Shown here piece by piece: positions 12,624 through 20,047 of a DNA stretch of 22,231 bases. The stretch covers positions 1 to 22,231 of the forward strand of contig JBGPIK010000059.1 in assembly GCA_041484845.1 (NCBI GenBank), read 5' to 3'. The DNA comes from JBGPIK01 sp041484845 (GTDB taxonomy: Bacteria > Desulfobacterota > Binatia > UBA9968). Position 1 is the stretch's first letter; the number at the start of each line of letters is the position of its first letter. Below the pieces are notes generated by a model. That model did no database searches. It was not told where the DNA came from and was given only the letters and a program-made list of their open reading frames with translations. A program made the translations under genes and the position numbers.

Positions 12624-14585
12624 ATGGCCATTCGTAAGTTTCCATCGGCTATGCCGATGCGTGTGCTCATCCCGCTGCTCACCGGTATTGGCGGTGCCGT
12701 AGTTCTAGTTGTTTTTACGTTGTACCAGTCGCACAAGACGATTGCCGAGGTCGAAGAAGAGGCGCAACACGATCTGGTGTCAATCATGTCCAGCTTGCAG
12801 GGCAGCGTAAACTACCTCTTGCTCCGGAACGATATGACGGGTGTCCAGACCGTGCTCACTAACGAAGGAATTCACGATTATATTAAGTACCTGGCGCTCG
12901 TTGACCCTACTGGTATCATCCTCGCCGCGAGCCATTCGGATGCCAACGGACGGCCGCTTCATTCAACGATTCCTGAGTTGGCGCACGTTTTCACGGTGTG
13001 CCGGAATGGTCAGATGATGCGAAAACCCCTTCTGAGTTTTGATAACAATCGCTTCTTTGGTTGTTATCCGGTGACCTCAATCAACCGAGAGGGCTCGGGC
13101 GACCCGCAAAGCGGCTATCTACTCGTTTCTTACGATTTTAGCCGTAGGAAAATTTTGGGTGAGCAGCGTGCGACTAGGTTAGCCGTGCTGGTGTGGTCAT
13201 TGTTTGGGGCAGGCTTTCTATTACTGATCGTCTTGCTGCGGCATGCCCTGGCCCGCCGCCGTATCGCGCTAGTACTTTCGGCGACGGAGAAGCTAGCGGC
13301 CGGAGATTTGACCGCGCGGGTAAGGCTTCGCGGCGGGGATGAATTGGCGACCATCAGTGGGGCGTTTGACCGAATGGCCGATCAACTCCAGACGACAACG
13401 CAAGCGCTCGAAACCTCCCGCGCCGAACTCGAACAAAGAGTCGAGGAGCGAACGGCGGAATTGGCCAAGTCGAATAAAATGCTGGAACGGGAAATTTTTG
13501 TGCGCATTCAGGCCGAACACGCTGCGCGCCGGGATGGGGACTGGCTGCGCAGCCTTATCGAGACGAGCCAGGATGCGGTTATCTCAATTGACCGTCAGGC
13601 ACAAATTGTCTTATTCAATCCTTCAGCCGAACGAATCTTCGGCTATACAGCGGACGAAGTCGTGGGGCGGAAAATAAACTCGCTCATGGCAGAACCCTAT
13701 GCCTGGGAGCACGACGGCTATATTTCCGACTATCAACGAACGGGTAAAGCGCGCGCGATGGGGCAAACCCGGTTATTAATGGCGAAACGAAAAAATGGCG
13801 AGCAGTTTCCCATTGAAGTCTCGCTCACGCAAGTCGCAGCAGACGAAAATGTTCCTTATGCAGCATTCATTCGCGACGTGTCGGAAAAAAGTCGATTGCA
13901 ATCTCAGCTGGTGGAGAGTGAGCGTTTGGCCGCCATTGGAACTACCGCAGCCAAGATCGGCCATGAGATAGCCAACCCACTCAATGGAATGTATTTAACG
14001 GTGCAATTGCTGGAACAGCGCGTGGCAAAGGAGTTGGCGGGGTCAGATGGCCAGATCGCGGCAAATATCAAGAAACTCCGTGATGAGATTGGTCGTCTCA
14101 ATCAGTTGTTACAGCAGTTTCGCGTCCTTGCGCGACGAGACAAATTTGAATTTCGAACCCTTCGTGTTGCCGATTTGATTGACGATGTAGTGACGGTCCA
14201 ACAGCCTCTTTGTGCGAGCCTTGGCATAGAGATTGAGCCGTGGTCGCAAAGTGATTTGCCGCCCATTAATGCAGATCGCGATAAGCTCAAGCAGGCTATT
14301 TTGAACTTGCTCAAAAATTCAATGGAGGCGATGCCTGGCGGCGGAAAGATCAAAATAGCTGGGTCGGCGACCTCCGACATGGTAACTATTGAAATAGCGG
14401 ATACTGGAACAGGTATTCCTCCGGACATTGATATTTTCCAACCCTTCGCTACCACCAAAAACCAGGGTACGGGGCTCGGGCTGGTCATAGTCCGGCAGAT
14501 CGTTACAGCCCATCACGGAACGATCTCTTATTCCAGCGAGCCCGGTAAGGGCGCTGTATTTGTTATCTCCTTACCTCGAAAGTAA
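12624..14585 (+). CDS. Membrane sensor histidine kinase (HAMP-PAS-HisKA-HATPase, NtrB/ZraS class)
   Basis: A 653-residue inner-membrane kinase. Order: membrane helix 1 (about 13-34, VLIPLLTGIGGAVVLVVFTL), a periplasmic sensor of about 150 residues with no Pfam family that I can name, membrane helix 2 (about 186-209), HAMP (about 210-262), a coiled-coil (ELEQRVEERTAELAKSNKMLER), PAS (about 300-415, DAVISIDRQAQIVLFNPSAERIFGYTADEVVG), then the dimerisation H-box KIGHEIANPLNGMY with His447 as phospho-acceptor, the N-box NLLKNSMEAMPGGG, G1 ADTGTGIPPD and the F/G2 boxes FQPFATTKNQGTGLGLVIV. H-E-x-x-N-P is typical of kinases paired with NtrC-class regulators. The ATG at 12624 is my choice; a TTG at 12585 in frame is possible and neither has a strong ribosome site. 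The cognate regulator follows 137 bases downstream. Confidence 0.94.
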   Translation: MAIRKFPSAMPMRVLIPLLTGIGGAVVLVVFTLYQSHKTIAEVEEEAQHDLVSIMSSLQGSVNYLLLRNDMTGVQTVLTNEGIHDYIKYLALVDPTGIILAASHSDANGRPLHSTIPELAHVFTVCRNGQMMRKPLLSFDNNRFFGCYPVTSINREGSGDPQSGYLLVSYDFSRRKILGEQRATRLAVLVWSLFGAGFLLLIVLLRHALARRRIALVLSATEKLAAGDLTARVRLRGGDELATISGAFDRMADQLQTTTQALETSRAELEQRVEERTAELAKSNKMLEREIFVRIQAEHAARRDGDWLRSLIETSQDAVISIDRQAQIVLFNPSAERIFGYTADEVVGRKINSLMAEPYAWEHDGYISDYQRTGKARAMGQTRLLMAKRKNGEQFPIEVSLTQVAADENVPYAAFIRDVSEKSRLQSQLVESERLAAIGTTAAKIGHEIANPLNGMYLTVQLLEQRVAKELAGSDGQIAANIKKLRDEIGRLNQLLQQFRVLARRDKFEFRTLRVADLIDDVVTVQQPLCASLGIEIEPWSQSDLPPINADRDKLKQAILNLLKNSMEAMPGGGKIKIAGSATSDMVTIEIADTGTGIPPDIDIFQPFATTKNQGTGLGLVIVRQIVTAHHGTISYSSEPGKGAVFVISLPRK

Positions 14586-14604
14586 TTCTCCCGCCAACTT
14601 GGTT

Positions 14605-14620
14605 TGGCCCTGGTCTTGCT
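14605..14620 (+). promoter_or_regulatory. Sigma-54 promoter between kinase and response regulator genes
   Basis: TGGCCCTGGTCTTGCT has TGGC and TTGCT at correct spacing; the -24 A is C. Predicted start near 14631, about 92 bases before the regulator ATG. It would let the regulator be boosted independently of the kinase, by itself. Confidence 0.68.
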
Positions 14621-14722
14621 CCGGTTTTCAATATTGATTAAATTCCGCAGAAAGCGATGACACTACGCCATAGCTGAAAAAAATCGGCCGTGTTTTCTCG
14701 CTTCTGCGAATAATGAGGAATT

Positions 14723-16072
14723 ATGATTAGTAACGGGACAATTCTGGTGGTCGAGGATCAACAGAGCGCACGTGAGAGCCTCGCGGAACTACTGAGGGGA
14801 GAGGGTTACGAGGTACACGAGGCCGCGGATGGAAACGCCGGTATTGCACTGGTAGACCAGCTCGATCTTGATATGGTTCTCACCGATCTGATGATGCCTG
14901 GATCAGATGGAATTGCCGTCATGCGCCACATACGTGAGATTTCCCCCCAAACGCTCGTGATATTAATGACCGCACATGCGTCGGTAGAGACGGCAGTCGA
15001 GGCCATACGGCTTGGCGCTCAGGACTATTTGCTAAAGCCCCTTATGTTCGAAGATGTTCTGCGCAAAATTCAACACCTCATGGCCCACCGGAAGTTGGCG
15101 TGGGAGAATCAGTTGTTGCGGCGGGAGCTTGACGGCTATTTCACTCCGGAGAGACCGCTCGGGCGTACGCAGGCGATGCAGGCGATTTCGGCAATGATCA
15201 AGAAGGTTGCGCCTACTCCTACGACGGTCTTAATTACGGGCGAGAGCGGCGTCGGCAAAGAAGTTGTGGCCCGAACCATCCATGCAAATAGTCTCGCCAA
15301 GGAAAACGTTTTTCTGCCGGTGAATTGCAGTGCCATTCCGGATAATTTGTTGGAAAGTCAATTGTTCGGCCACGTCAAAGGTTCTTTTACTGGTGCGGTC
15401 GCGACTCAGGACGGACTGTTTCAACGCGCCCGAGGCGGGACAATCTTCCTCGATGAAATCGGCGATTTACCAATCAGCCTTCAACCAAAGCTATTGAGGG
15501 TACTGGAGGAGAAGACGGTCTTACCCGTAGGTTCTACGAATCCGGTTAAGGTCAATATTCGCATTCTCGCTGCCACCAACCGCGACCTTAAAACGGAAGT
15601 GGAAGCGGGCCGTTTCCGTGACGATCTATATTACCGACTCAATGTGTTTGAAATATTTATTCCGCCGTTGCGCAAGCGGCTAGAAGATCTCCCGGGCCTG
15701 GTGGAACATCTCATTCATCGCCACAACTTGGAAATGAAGGCAAACTACAAAGGTGTGGCTAGTGCGACTATGAGAATTCTTATGTCGCTTCCCTGGAAGG
15801 GGAATATCCGTGAACTCGACAATGTCTTAGAGCGAGCGATGATACTCGGAGACGGTGAATGGATTTCTCCTCTGGATTTGCCGGGACAGCAAACCGAGGG
15901 CGATTTTGGATCCGAGGATAATCTCACCAAGGCCGTCGAACTCTATGAAAAAAGCCACATTGAGCGGACATTGGGCAAGGCCGGTGGTGATAAAATCCAC
16001 GCTGCGGAACTCTTGGGCTTGAGCCTCTCAACGCTTTATCGAAAGCTTGAAAAGCTAGGGATCAACGCATAG
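14723..16072 (+). CDS. NtrC-type sigma-54 activator (response regulator)
   Basis: A 449-residue cytoplasmic transcription activator. Receiver domain residues 1-120: acidic pair E11-D12, phospho-acceptor D55 in VLTDLMMPG, T in LMTAHAS and K in LLKPL. AAA+ domain about 143-375: Walker A GESGVGKEVVA (about 172), the sigma-54 contact loop GSFTGA (about 220), Walker B GGTIFLDEIGDLP (about 240) and sensor/arginine segments AATNRDL, FRDDLYYRLNVF. The contact loop has Ser where most have Ala (GAFTGA); the F and T needed for sigma-54 contact are kept. A Fis-type helix-turn-helix ends the protein (IHAAELLGLSLSTLYRKLEKL). GAGG precedes the ATG by 6 bases. It pairs with the kinase just upstream. Eleven -24/-12 promoters around it are its obvious candidate targets, including its own. 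Confidence 0.96.
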   Translation: MISNGTILVVEDQQSARESLAELLRGEGYEVHEAADGNAGIALVDQLDLDMVLTDLMMPGSDGIAVMRHIREISPQTLVILMTAHASVETAVEAIRLGAQDYLLKPLMFEDVLRKIQHLMAHRKLAWENQLLRRELDGYFTPERPLGRTQAMQAISAMIKKVAPTPTTVLITGESGVGKEVVARTIHANSLAKENVFLPVNCSAIPDNLLESQLFGHVKGSFTGAVATQDGLFQRARGGTIFLDEIGDLPISLQPKLLRVLEEKTVLPVGSTNPVKVNIRILAATNRDLKTEVEAGRFRDDLYYRLNVFEIFIPPLRKRLEDLPGLVEHLIHRHNLEMKANYKGVASATMRILMSLPWKGNIRELDNVLERAMILGDGEWISPLDLPGQQTEGDFGSEDNLTKAVELYEKSHIERTLGKAGGDKIHAAELLGLSLSTLYRKLEKLGINA

Positions 16073-16109
16073 AGCAGATACCGCGAGGCGTGCCGATCCC
16101 TGGTTATTT

Positions 16110-16119
16110 AGGTTAACCT
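16110..16119. repeat. Perfect 10-bp palindrome at convergent gene ends
   Basis: AGGTTAACCT lies between the response regulator stop (16072) and the sigma-factor stop, overlapping the latter. With no T-run it is not an obvious terminator. Confidence 0.3.
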
Positions 16120-17632
16120 ACCCCGCGTTCTCCGCATTGACTGCCATCGGCCGGCGACGATGCGGGTTACGCAGTATCTGTAGCGATTTTTGCTCAATTT
16201 GCCGGATTCGCTCGCGCGTGACCGCGAAGAGGTCACCGAGCTCTTCGAGTGTATAGTCTCGCTTCTCCTCAATCCCGAAGCGCATCCGCAGCACTTTTTC
16301 CTGCCGTGGTGTCAGGACCGCAAGAGCTTTTTTAACCTCCTTGCGGAGGACGCCTTCCATAGCCTGGCTCTCCGGTTGAGGGTTGATTCTGTCCTCCACG
16401 AAATCCGCAAGTTCGTCGCCGTCTTCCCAAATCGGCGTTTGAAGCGAAACGGGTTCGCCTTGAACCTGAATGACCTTAAGCAGTTCCGGAACAGATAAGC
16501 GCATCTCTTTGGCCAGTTCCTCCGGGCGAGGATCGCGATTCAATTTTCGCCGCATGTGCTGCGCCGTCTGAATGACTTTGTTGCGCAGCTCTACCCGATG
16601 GACGGGAATACGAATGGTTCGTCCGGTGTCGATCAGGCCGCGTGTGATCCCTTGACGAATCCACCAACTCGCATAGGTGGAAAAGCGAAAACCGAGCCTG
16701 TAGTCGAATTTTTCCACGGCGCGCATCAAACCGAGATTGCCTTCTTGGATCAGATCCAAGAAAGCCAAGCCACGGTTCATGTATTTCTTGGCGACGCTGA
16801 CCACTAGACGCAGGTTTGCCTCAGTGAACTCCTTTTTGGCGGAACTCACCAGAGCCTCGCCCTCATTGATCAAGCGAACTAAACTTTTGATTTCCGCTGC
16901 CGACAAACCGACCTTCTCCTCCAGCGCCTGAATCTCGGAGACAGCCCGGTTTCTCCCGTGATGTTTAGGTAGCATCAGCCGCTCCGACATGTGTTTCAAC
17001 TGTTCAGTCATTTCTTCGAGCTGGCTCGATGAAAGCCGGAGTTCCTTAATAGTATCGTTAATTTTCCCGGCGATTGCGTGTTGTTTTCGGCTCAATATCC
17101 GGCGCCGCTCCTCTGATAACCGGCTCCGCTTCGACTCCCGACGGATCTCCTGAGCATTCTGGTTCAGCCGCCGCAGCTTTCCAATCAATTTGAGAAAAGG
17201 CTTTGGGTCGAGGACGCCGTCGCTGTTCTCTTCATTCTCATCGGATTTTTCGATGATCGCGCGCAGATCTAACTCGCCGTGGGCTACAGCCTCTCCCAAA
17301 CGGAGAATGTGACGTAACACCATGGGGGCTCCGAACAGAGCCTCGAGGATCTGATTTTTTCCACGCTCCATCTGCATGGCGAGCACAATCTCACGTTCTC
17401 GGTTAAGCAGAGGGACCGAGCCGATCTCATGCAAATATTGTTGAATTGAACTCAGGTTGGCTTCTGCCTCCTTGATTTCGGCGGGTTCTTCCTCAGCGTC
17501 TTCAGCGTCGTCAGCCGCATAGGCTTCGCCACCGCTCAACTCGGTATCCTTTTCAATAAGATCGCCCAAGTCGCTATCGTTATCTTCAACACTATCGTCC
17601 ATGTTTTTTTCGCTATCCACTTCCAATGTCAT
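16118..17632 (-). CDS. RpoD-like sigma-70 factor lacking region 1.1
   Basis: A 504-residue sigma factor of the primary (group 1/2) type. The N-terminal 75 residues are strongly acidic (DDSVEDNDSDLGDLIEKDTE..., AADDAEDAEEEPAE) and stand where region 1.1 would be. Region 1.2 follows (SIQQYLHEIGSVPLLNREREIVLA), then a non-conserved helical region with its own basic stretch (RRESKRSRLSEERRRILSRKQ), region 2 (EFTEANLRLVVSVAKKYMNRGLAFLDLIQEGNLGLMRAVEKFDY, FRFSTYASWWIRQGITRGL), region 3 (RTIRIPVHRVELRNKV) and region 4 (VLTPRQEKVLRMRFGIEE, VTRERIRQIEQKSLQILRN). The Gln and Thr of WWIRQ-x-IT and the RERIRQIE helix are kept, so ordinary -10 and -35 recognition is expected. The ATG at 17632 follows AAAGGAG at 9-10 bases. 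Whether it is the main sigma or a paralogue cannot be told here. Confidence 0.93.
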   Translation of the reverse strand: MTLEVDSEKNMDDSVEDNDSDLGDLIEKDTELSGGEAYAADDAEDAEEEPAEIKEAEANLSSIQQYLHEIGSVPLLNREREIVLAMQMERGKNQILEALFGAPMVLRHILRLGEAVAHGELDLRAIIEKSDENEENSDGVLDPKPFLKLIGKLRRLNQNAQEIRRESKRSRLSEERRRILSRKQHAIAGKINDTIKELRLSSSQLEEMTEQLKHMSERLMLPKHHGRNRAVSEIQALEEKVGLSAAEIKSLVRLINEGEALVSSAKKEFTEANLRLVVSVAKKYMNRGLAFLDLIQEGNLGLMRAVEKFDYRLGFRFSTYASWWIRQGITRGLIDTGRTIRIPVHRVELRNKVIQTAQHMRRKLNRDPRPEELAKEMRLSVPELLKVIQVQGEPVSLQTPIWEDGDELADFVEDRINPQPESQAMEGVLRKEVKKALAVLTPRQEKVLRMRFGIEEKRDYTLEELGDLFAVTRERIRQIEQKSLQILRNPHRRRPMAVNAENAG

Positions 17633-17721
17633 TGCCAACTCTCCTTTTGGCGGTTGTGAACGCTCCTTCGCTTGTCCAAACCGTCTATTGCCCATTATTC
17701 TTTAGACGCGCAGCTGAACTT

Positions 17722-17756
17722 TTCTGTTTCCGGGTTAAAACCGGAAAGATACAGAA
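17722..17756 (-). other. Hairpin in the sigma-factor leader
   Basis: A 7-bp stem TTTCCGG/CCGGAAA (17727-17733 with 17741-17747) encloses a 7-base loop and is extended by TTCTG/CAGAA (17722-17726 with 17752-17756) across a 4-base bulge. It lies inside the roughly 220-base predicted untranslated leader, about 90 bases before the ATG. No T-run follows on either strand, so a post-transcriptional control element is more likely than a terminator. Confidence 0.45.
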
Positions 17757-17861
17757 ATCCTCTCGGTGCGAAAGGCGGTAGGTATCTGATTAGCTGTAGT
17801 TTGTTGCCCTAGTTGGTTGACGTCTGGTTCAGTTCTGACAGGTAGCAATCTCGTATTACTT

Positions 17862-17890
17862 AAGATAAGAGCCTTGGGGTCAACTGTCAA
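17862..17890 (-). promoter_or_regulatory. Sigma-70 promoter for the RpoD-like gene
   Basis: On the minus strand: perfect TTGACA (17885-17890), 17-base spacer, TATCTT (17862-17867, 4 of 6 to TATAAT). Predicted start near 17855, giving a leader of about 220 bases. Confidence 0.6.
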
Positions 17891-17923
17891 GATCTTCTCT
17901 ATCTCCTTTATCGTCGGTACATT

Positions 17924-17939
17924 TTCGCAGTTTCGGTAA
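17924..17939. promoter_or_regulatory. Candidate activator site upstream of the phosphoribosyltransferase
   Basis: TTCGCA-GTTT-CGGTAA has a perfect left arm and 9 of 12 arm matches overall. It is centred about 117 bases before the start site predicted near 18049. Confidence 0.3.
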
Positions 17940-18022
17940 TCCCAACCTCGGCCACGGCTATGATGGGCAACTAATTGGTAACCTAATCAACGGCTTAGGA
18001 GACTTTTAGACAATCACGTGGG

Positions 18023-18038
18023 TGGCACGCGATATGCG
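18023..18038 (+). promoter_or_regulatory. Sigma-54 promoter for the phosphoribosyltransferase
   Basis: TGGCACGCGATATGCG has the full TGGCACG -24 element and TGC at -12; one T of TTGC is A. Predicted start near 18049, giving a 90-base leader. Confidence 0.8.
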
Positions 18039-18138
18039 CAAAGCAGTTTAGAAATTGTTGCTTTGCGGTTTTCGACTGAAGAAAAATTTAAAAACGCCCC
18101 CGACCCAAAGGCGCGAGCAGCAAGTAAGGTGAAAAGCT

Positions 18139-18798
18139 ATGCTATTTCAAAGCCGTGAACATGCGGCACGACTTCTGGCCGTTAGATTGAGTGCTGGTTA
18201 CAAGAACAAGAAAGCCTTGGTTTGTGCCATTCCACGCGGCGCCGTCCCCATGGCTAAAATTATCGCCGACGCGATCGGCGGGGAACTAGACGTCGTTCTG
18301 GTACGGAAAATCGGCCACCCGTCACAGCCGGAACTGGCTATTGGGGCCATCGACGAAAGGGGAAATGTTTTTCTTTCAGATTATGCATTGGGAATCGAAG
18401 CAGAATATCTGGAGGCGGAAAAAGAACGCCAGTTGGAAATCCTGCGCCAAAGGCGCGCCTTATATACTCCCAGACGCGCGCCCATCGACGCCCACGACCG
18501 CATTGTTATTGTCGTGGACGATGGAAGCGCCACGGGCTCCACTATGATGGCTGCCTTGAGAGCGATTCGCGAGGGAAAGCCGAAGACGCTCGTGGCCGCG
18601 GTAGCCGTTGCGTCTGCGCCGGCAGCACGGGCACTGTCACACGAGGCTGATTATTTGGTTTGTTTGAAGGTGCCGGCCGAATTCTATGCGGTCGGTCAGT
18701 TTTTCAAGGACTTTACACAGGTCTCCGACCAGGAGGTGATTGAGACGCTGCGCAACCACGAGTTAAAGTTTTCTCTTGCTGATCATGCGGCGGTATAG
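18139..18798 (+). CDS. Phosphoribosyltransferase-domain protein
   Basis: A 219-residue type I PRTase fold. The PRPP-binding signature is VIVVDDGSATGSTMMAAL (about 117-134), with the two acidic residues and the TGST loop that holds the phosphate. Upstream are KALVCAIPRGAVPMAKIIADAIGGELDVVLVRKIGHPSQPELAIGAID (about 25-72), including the PPi-loop-like PRG and the flexible-hood RKIGHP. The base substrate is not evident. This subgroup is known as stand-alone proteins or fused to hydrolases, and its mycobacterial relative Rv0571c belongs to the DosR dormancy regulon, as I recall. AAGGTGA precedes the ATG by 8 bases. It has a strong sigma-54 promoter and a candidate activator site. Possible roles are nucleotide salvage or nucleoside-signal turnover during stress. 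Confidence 0.88.
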   Translation: MLFQSREHAARLLAVRLSAGYKNKKALVCAIPRGAVPMAKIIADAIGGELDVVLVRKIGHPSQPELAIGAIDERGNVFLSDYALGIEAEYLEAEKERQLEILRQRRALYTPRRAPIDAHDRIVIVVDDGSATGSTMMAALRAIREGKPKTLVAAVAVASAPAARALSHEADYLVCLKVPAEFYAVGQFFKDFTQVSDQEVIETLRNHELKFSLADHAAV

Positions 18799-18954
18799 GT
18801 TTGCGTAGCTAACCCAATTTTCACCCGAGAAGCTGTGCCAGCATTCTTCGTCTGATTTGCTCTAACCATCAATCTGCGTTTCTAACCAGCACCGCGCCAT
18901 CATCTTCAAAGCGACGCTACATGATCAACTTGGCCGCGGCGTTCTGGACACGCG

Positions 18955-18974
18955 CGCGGTCGCTCCTGACCGCG
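18955..18974. repeat. GC-rich inverted repeat in a convergent gap
   Basis: CGCGGTC-GCTCCT-GACCGCG (7-bp stem, 6-base loop) lies between the phosphoribosyltransferase stop (18798) and the secreted-protein stop (19072). It could slow transcription from both sides, but no T-run follows. The rest of this 273-base gap shows no gene. Confidence 0.4.
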
Positions 18975-19071
18975 GGCAAGGGATCGTCAGAGTATCTTAG
19001 ATCCGTTGCATTCGCTCGGTATGGCAGCGAGAAATCTTTGTCCACATCCGTTTGGAATGAGAACCGATTCT

Positions 19072-19728
19072 TTATTTTCCTCTTGCTCGCACAGTGGCCT
19101 GCGACGCGGTGAGCGAACCGTCAGAACCTCGCGTTGCCTGGACAGACAATTCTGCTCCCGGTTTAAGTAAACCGCGATTTCCGGGCACGCTTTTCACCAG
19201 CGGAATATCCGGTGGTATTAACACTTTGACCTCGCCGCCCTTGTACTTTACCGTTATCAATCTTCCTTTGAAGTTCTGAACGGTGACTTCCTCCACCCGT
19301 TCTACATTGCCATTGGTCATCGTCGCCCCGCTTTCGGGAGCCGAACTGAGCGGGCGGTGGCCGTCGCCGAGGCCGCGCTGGTCTTCCGGGAGCACATGAA
19401 CTTCAGAGGCCAAAAAGTTGCCGTCCGATTGCTTCGTCGCCGTGGTCCCTAAATACATGCCGGAGGTGATTTCGGAAAATTTGATGGGCACTTCGCTGAG
19501 GATGGCCGTTTTTTCACCCGTTGTGATCTTGACGTCGCCGATGGGGGTTGCCACGACTAAGTCGGATCCGTTTAGCGATGCGACTTTACCTCTAATCCTC
19601 ACCTGATCTCCCGCTGAAACGCCTTGAGCGTTTAGCTCCGAGCCGGCCATGATCAGCAAGAGCGCGAGAATCAATCCAGACCATGCGCTGCGCACACGAG
19701 ATCGTATTAAGTCTTCTCTTAGGTTCAT
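19072..19728 (-). CDS. Secreted protein with DUF5666-like repeats
   Basis: A 218-residue exported protein. Residues about 14-35 (SAWSGLILALLLIMAGSELNAQ) form a signal peptide with a likely A-x-A-type cleavage after LNA. The mature part has two related beta-rich segments: AGDQVRIRGKVASLNGSDLVVATPIGDVKITTGEKTAI, followed by GMYLGTTATKQSDGNFLASEVHVLPE, and later VTVQNFKGRLITVKYKGGEVKVLIPPDIPLV with LKPGAELSVQATRGSDGSLTASQATVRARG. The G-x-V-x-x-l-x-G-x-x-l-x-V pattern and the D-G-x-l-x-A-x-x-V closures resemble DUF5666/OB-like modules. AAAGGAG lies about 7 bases before the ATG at 19728; the frame continuing to 19857 lacks such a site. I see no sigma-54 promoter for it. Function unknown; periplasmic or surface location expected. 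Confidence 0.78.
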   Translation of the reverse strand: MNLREDLIRSRVRSAWSGLILALLLIMAGSELNAQGVSAGDQVRIRGKVASLNGSDLVVATPIGDVKITTGEKTAILSEVPIKFSEITSGMYLGTTATKQSDGNFLASEVHVLPEDQRGLGDGHRPLSSAPESGATMTNGNVERVEEVTVQNFKGRLITVKYKGGEVKVLIPPDIPLVKSVPGNRGLLKPGAELSVQATRGSDGSLTASQATVRARGK

Positions 19729-19966
19729 GGGTTCTCCTTTAAGAATCGCATATATCGGTTCGCGAAACGGCGCAATACACCGTACCCACGTGTCGATCGT
19801 CCATTGTTCGCGATACGCGAGACCATTTCTCGCACGGCCGTTACGGACTTCTACCAAAGTGTTTTGGATTGAGGACAGACACAGACAAAATTTCTTTCAG
19901 GCACCAATCAATGATGGTTCTTGTGGCATAGATGTTCCTTTTTGTCACTTTAGACGTAATTGTCGT

Positions 19967-20019
19967 ATTGTATCTACGTCACACAATGAGAAAAGGCAGA
20001 AATAACAATTAGATACAAT
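19967..20019. repeat. Long inverted repeat, possible operator
   Basis: ATTGTATCTA (19967-19976) is repeated in perfect inverse as TAGATACAAT (20010-20019), with 33 bases between. It is AT-rich, unlike its surroundings, and its right arm ends 13 bases before the -24 element at 20032. The position suits a regulator that loops or bridges two half-sites. Confidence 0.45.
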
Positions 20020-20031
20020 GAAATCTTGCCT

Positions 20032-20047
20032 CGGCATATCTCTTGCT
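20032..20047 (+). promoter_or_regulatory. Sigma-54 promoter for the ABC binding-protein genes
   Basis: CGGCATATCTCTTGCT has GGCA and TTGCT at correct spacing. Predicted start near 20058, 33 bases before the ATG at 20091. The palindrome TTGCTT-CGTTA-AAGCAA (20043-20059) overlaps it and could bind a repressor. Confidence 0.72.

Larger units (their letters stand above)
17633..18138. other. Divergent intergenic region between sigma factor and phosphoribosyltransferase
   Basis: About 500 bases without a gene. They hold the sigma-factor promoter (17862-17890, minus) with a long leader containing a strong hairpin (17722-17756), a candidate activator site (17924-17939) and the phosphoribosyltransferase sigma-54 promoter (18023-18038, plus). 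Confidence 0.6.

Noticed and set aside
18799..19071. Search for a gene or intrinsic terminator in the convergent gap after the phosphoribosyltransferase
   Set aside because: Only a GC-rich stem without a T-run is seen; open frames here have no start signals.
19924..19939. TGGCATAGATGTTCCT (plus) upstream of the binding-protein genes
   Set aside because: Good -24 element but no GC at -12.
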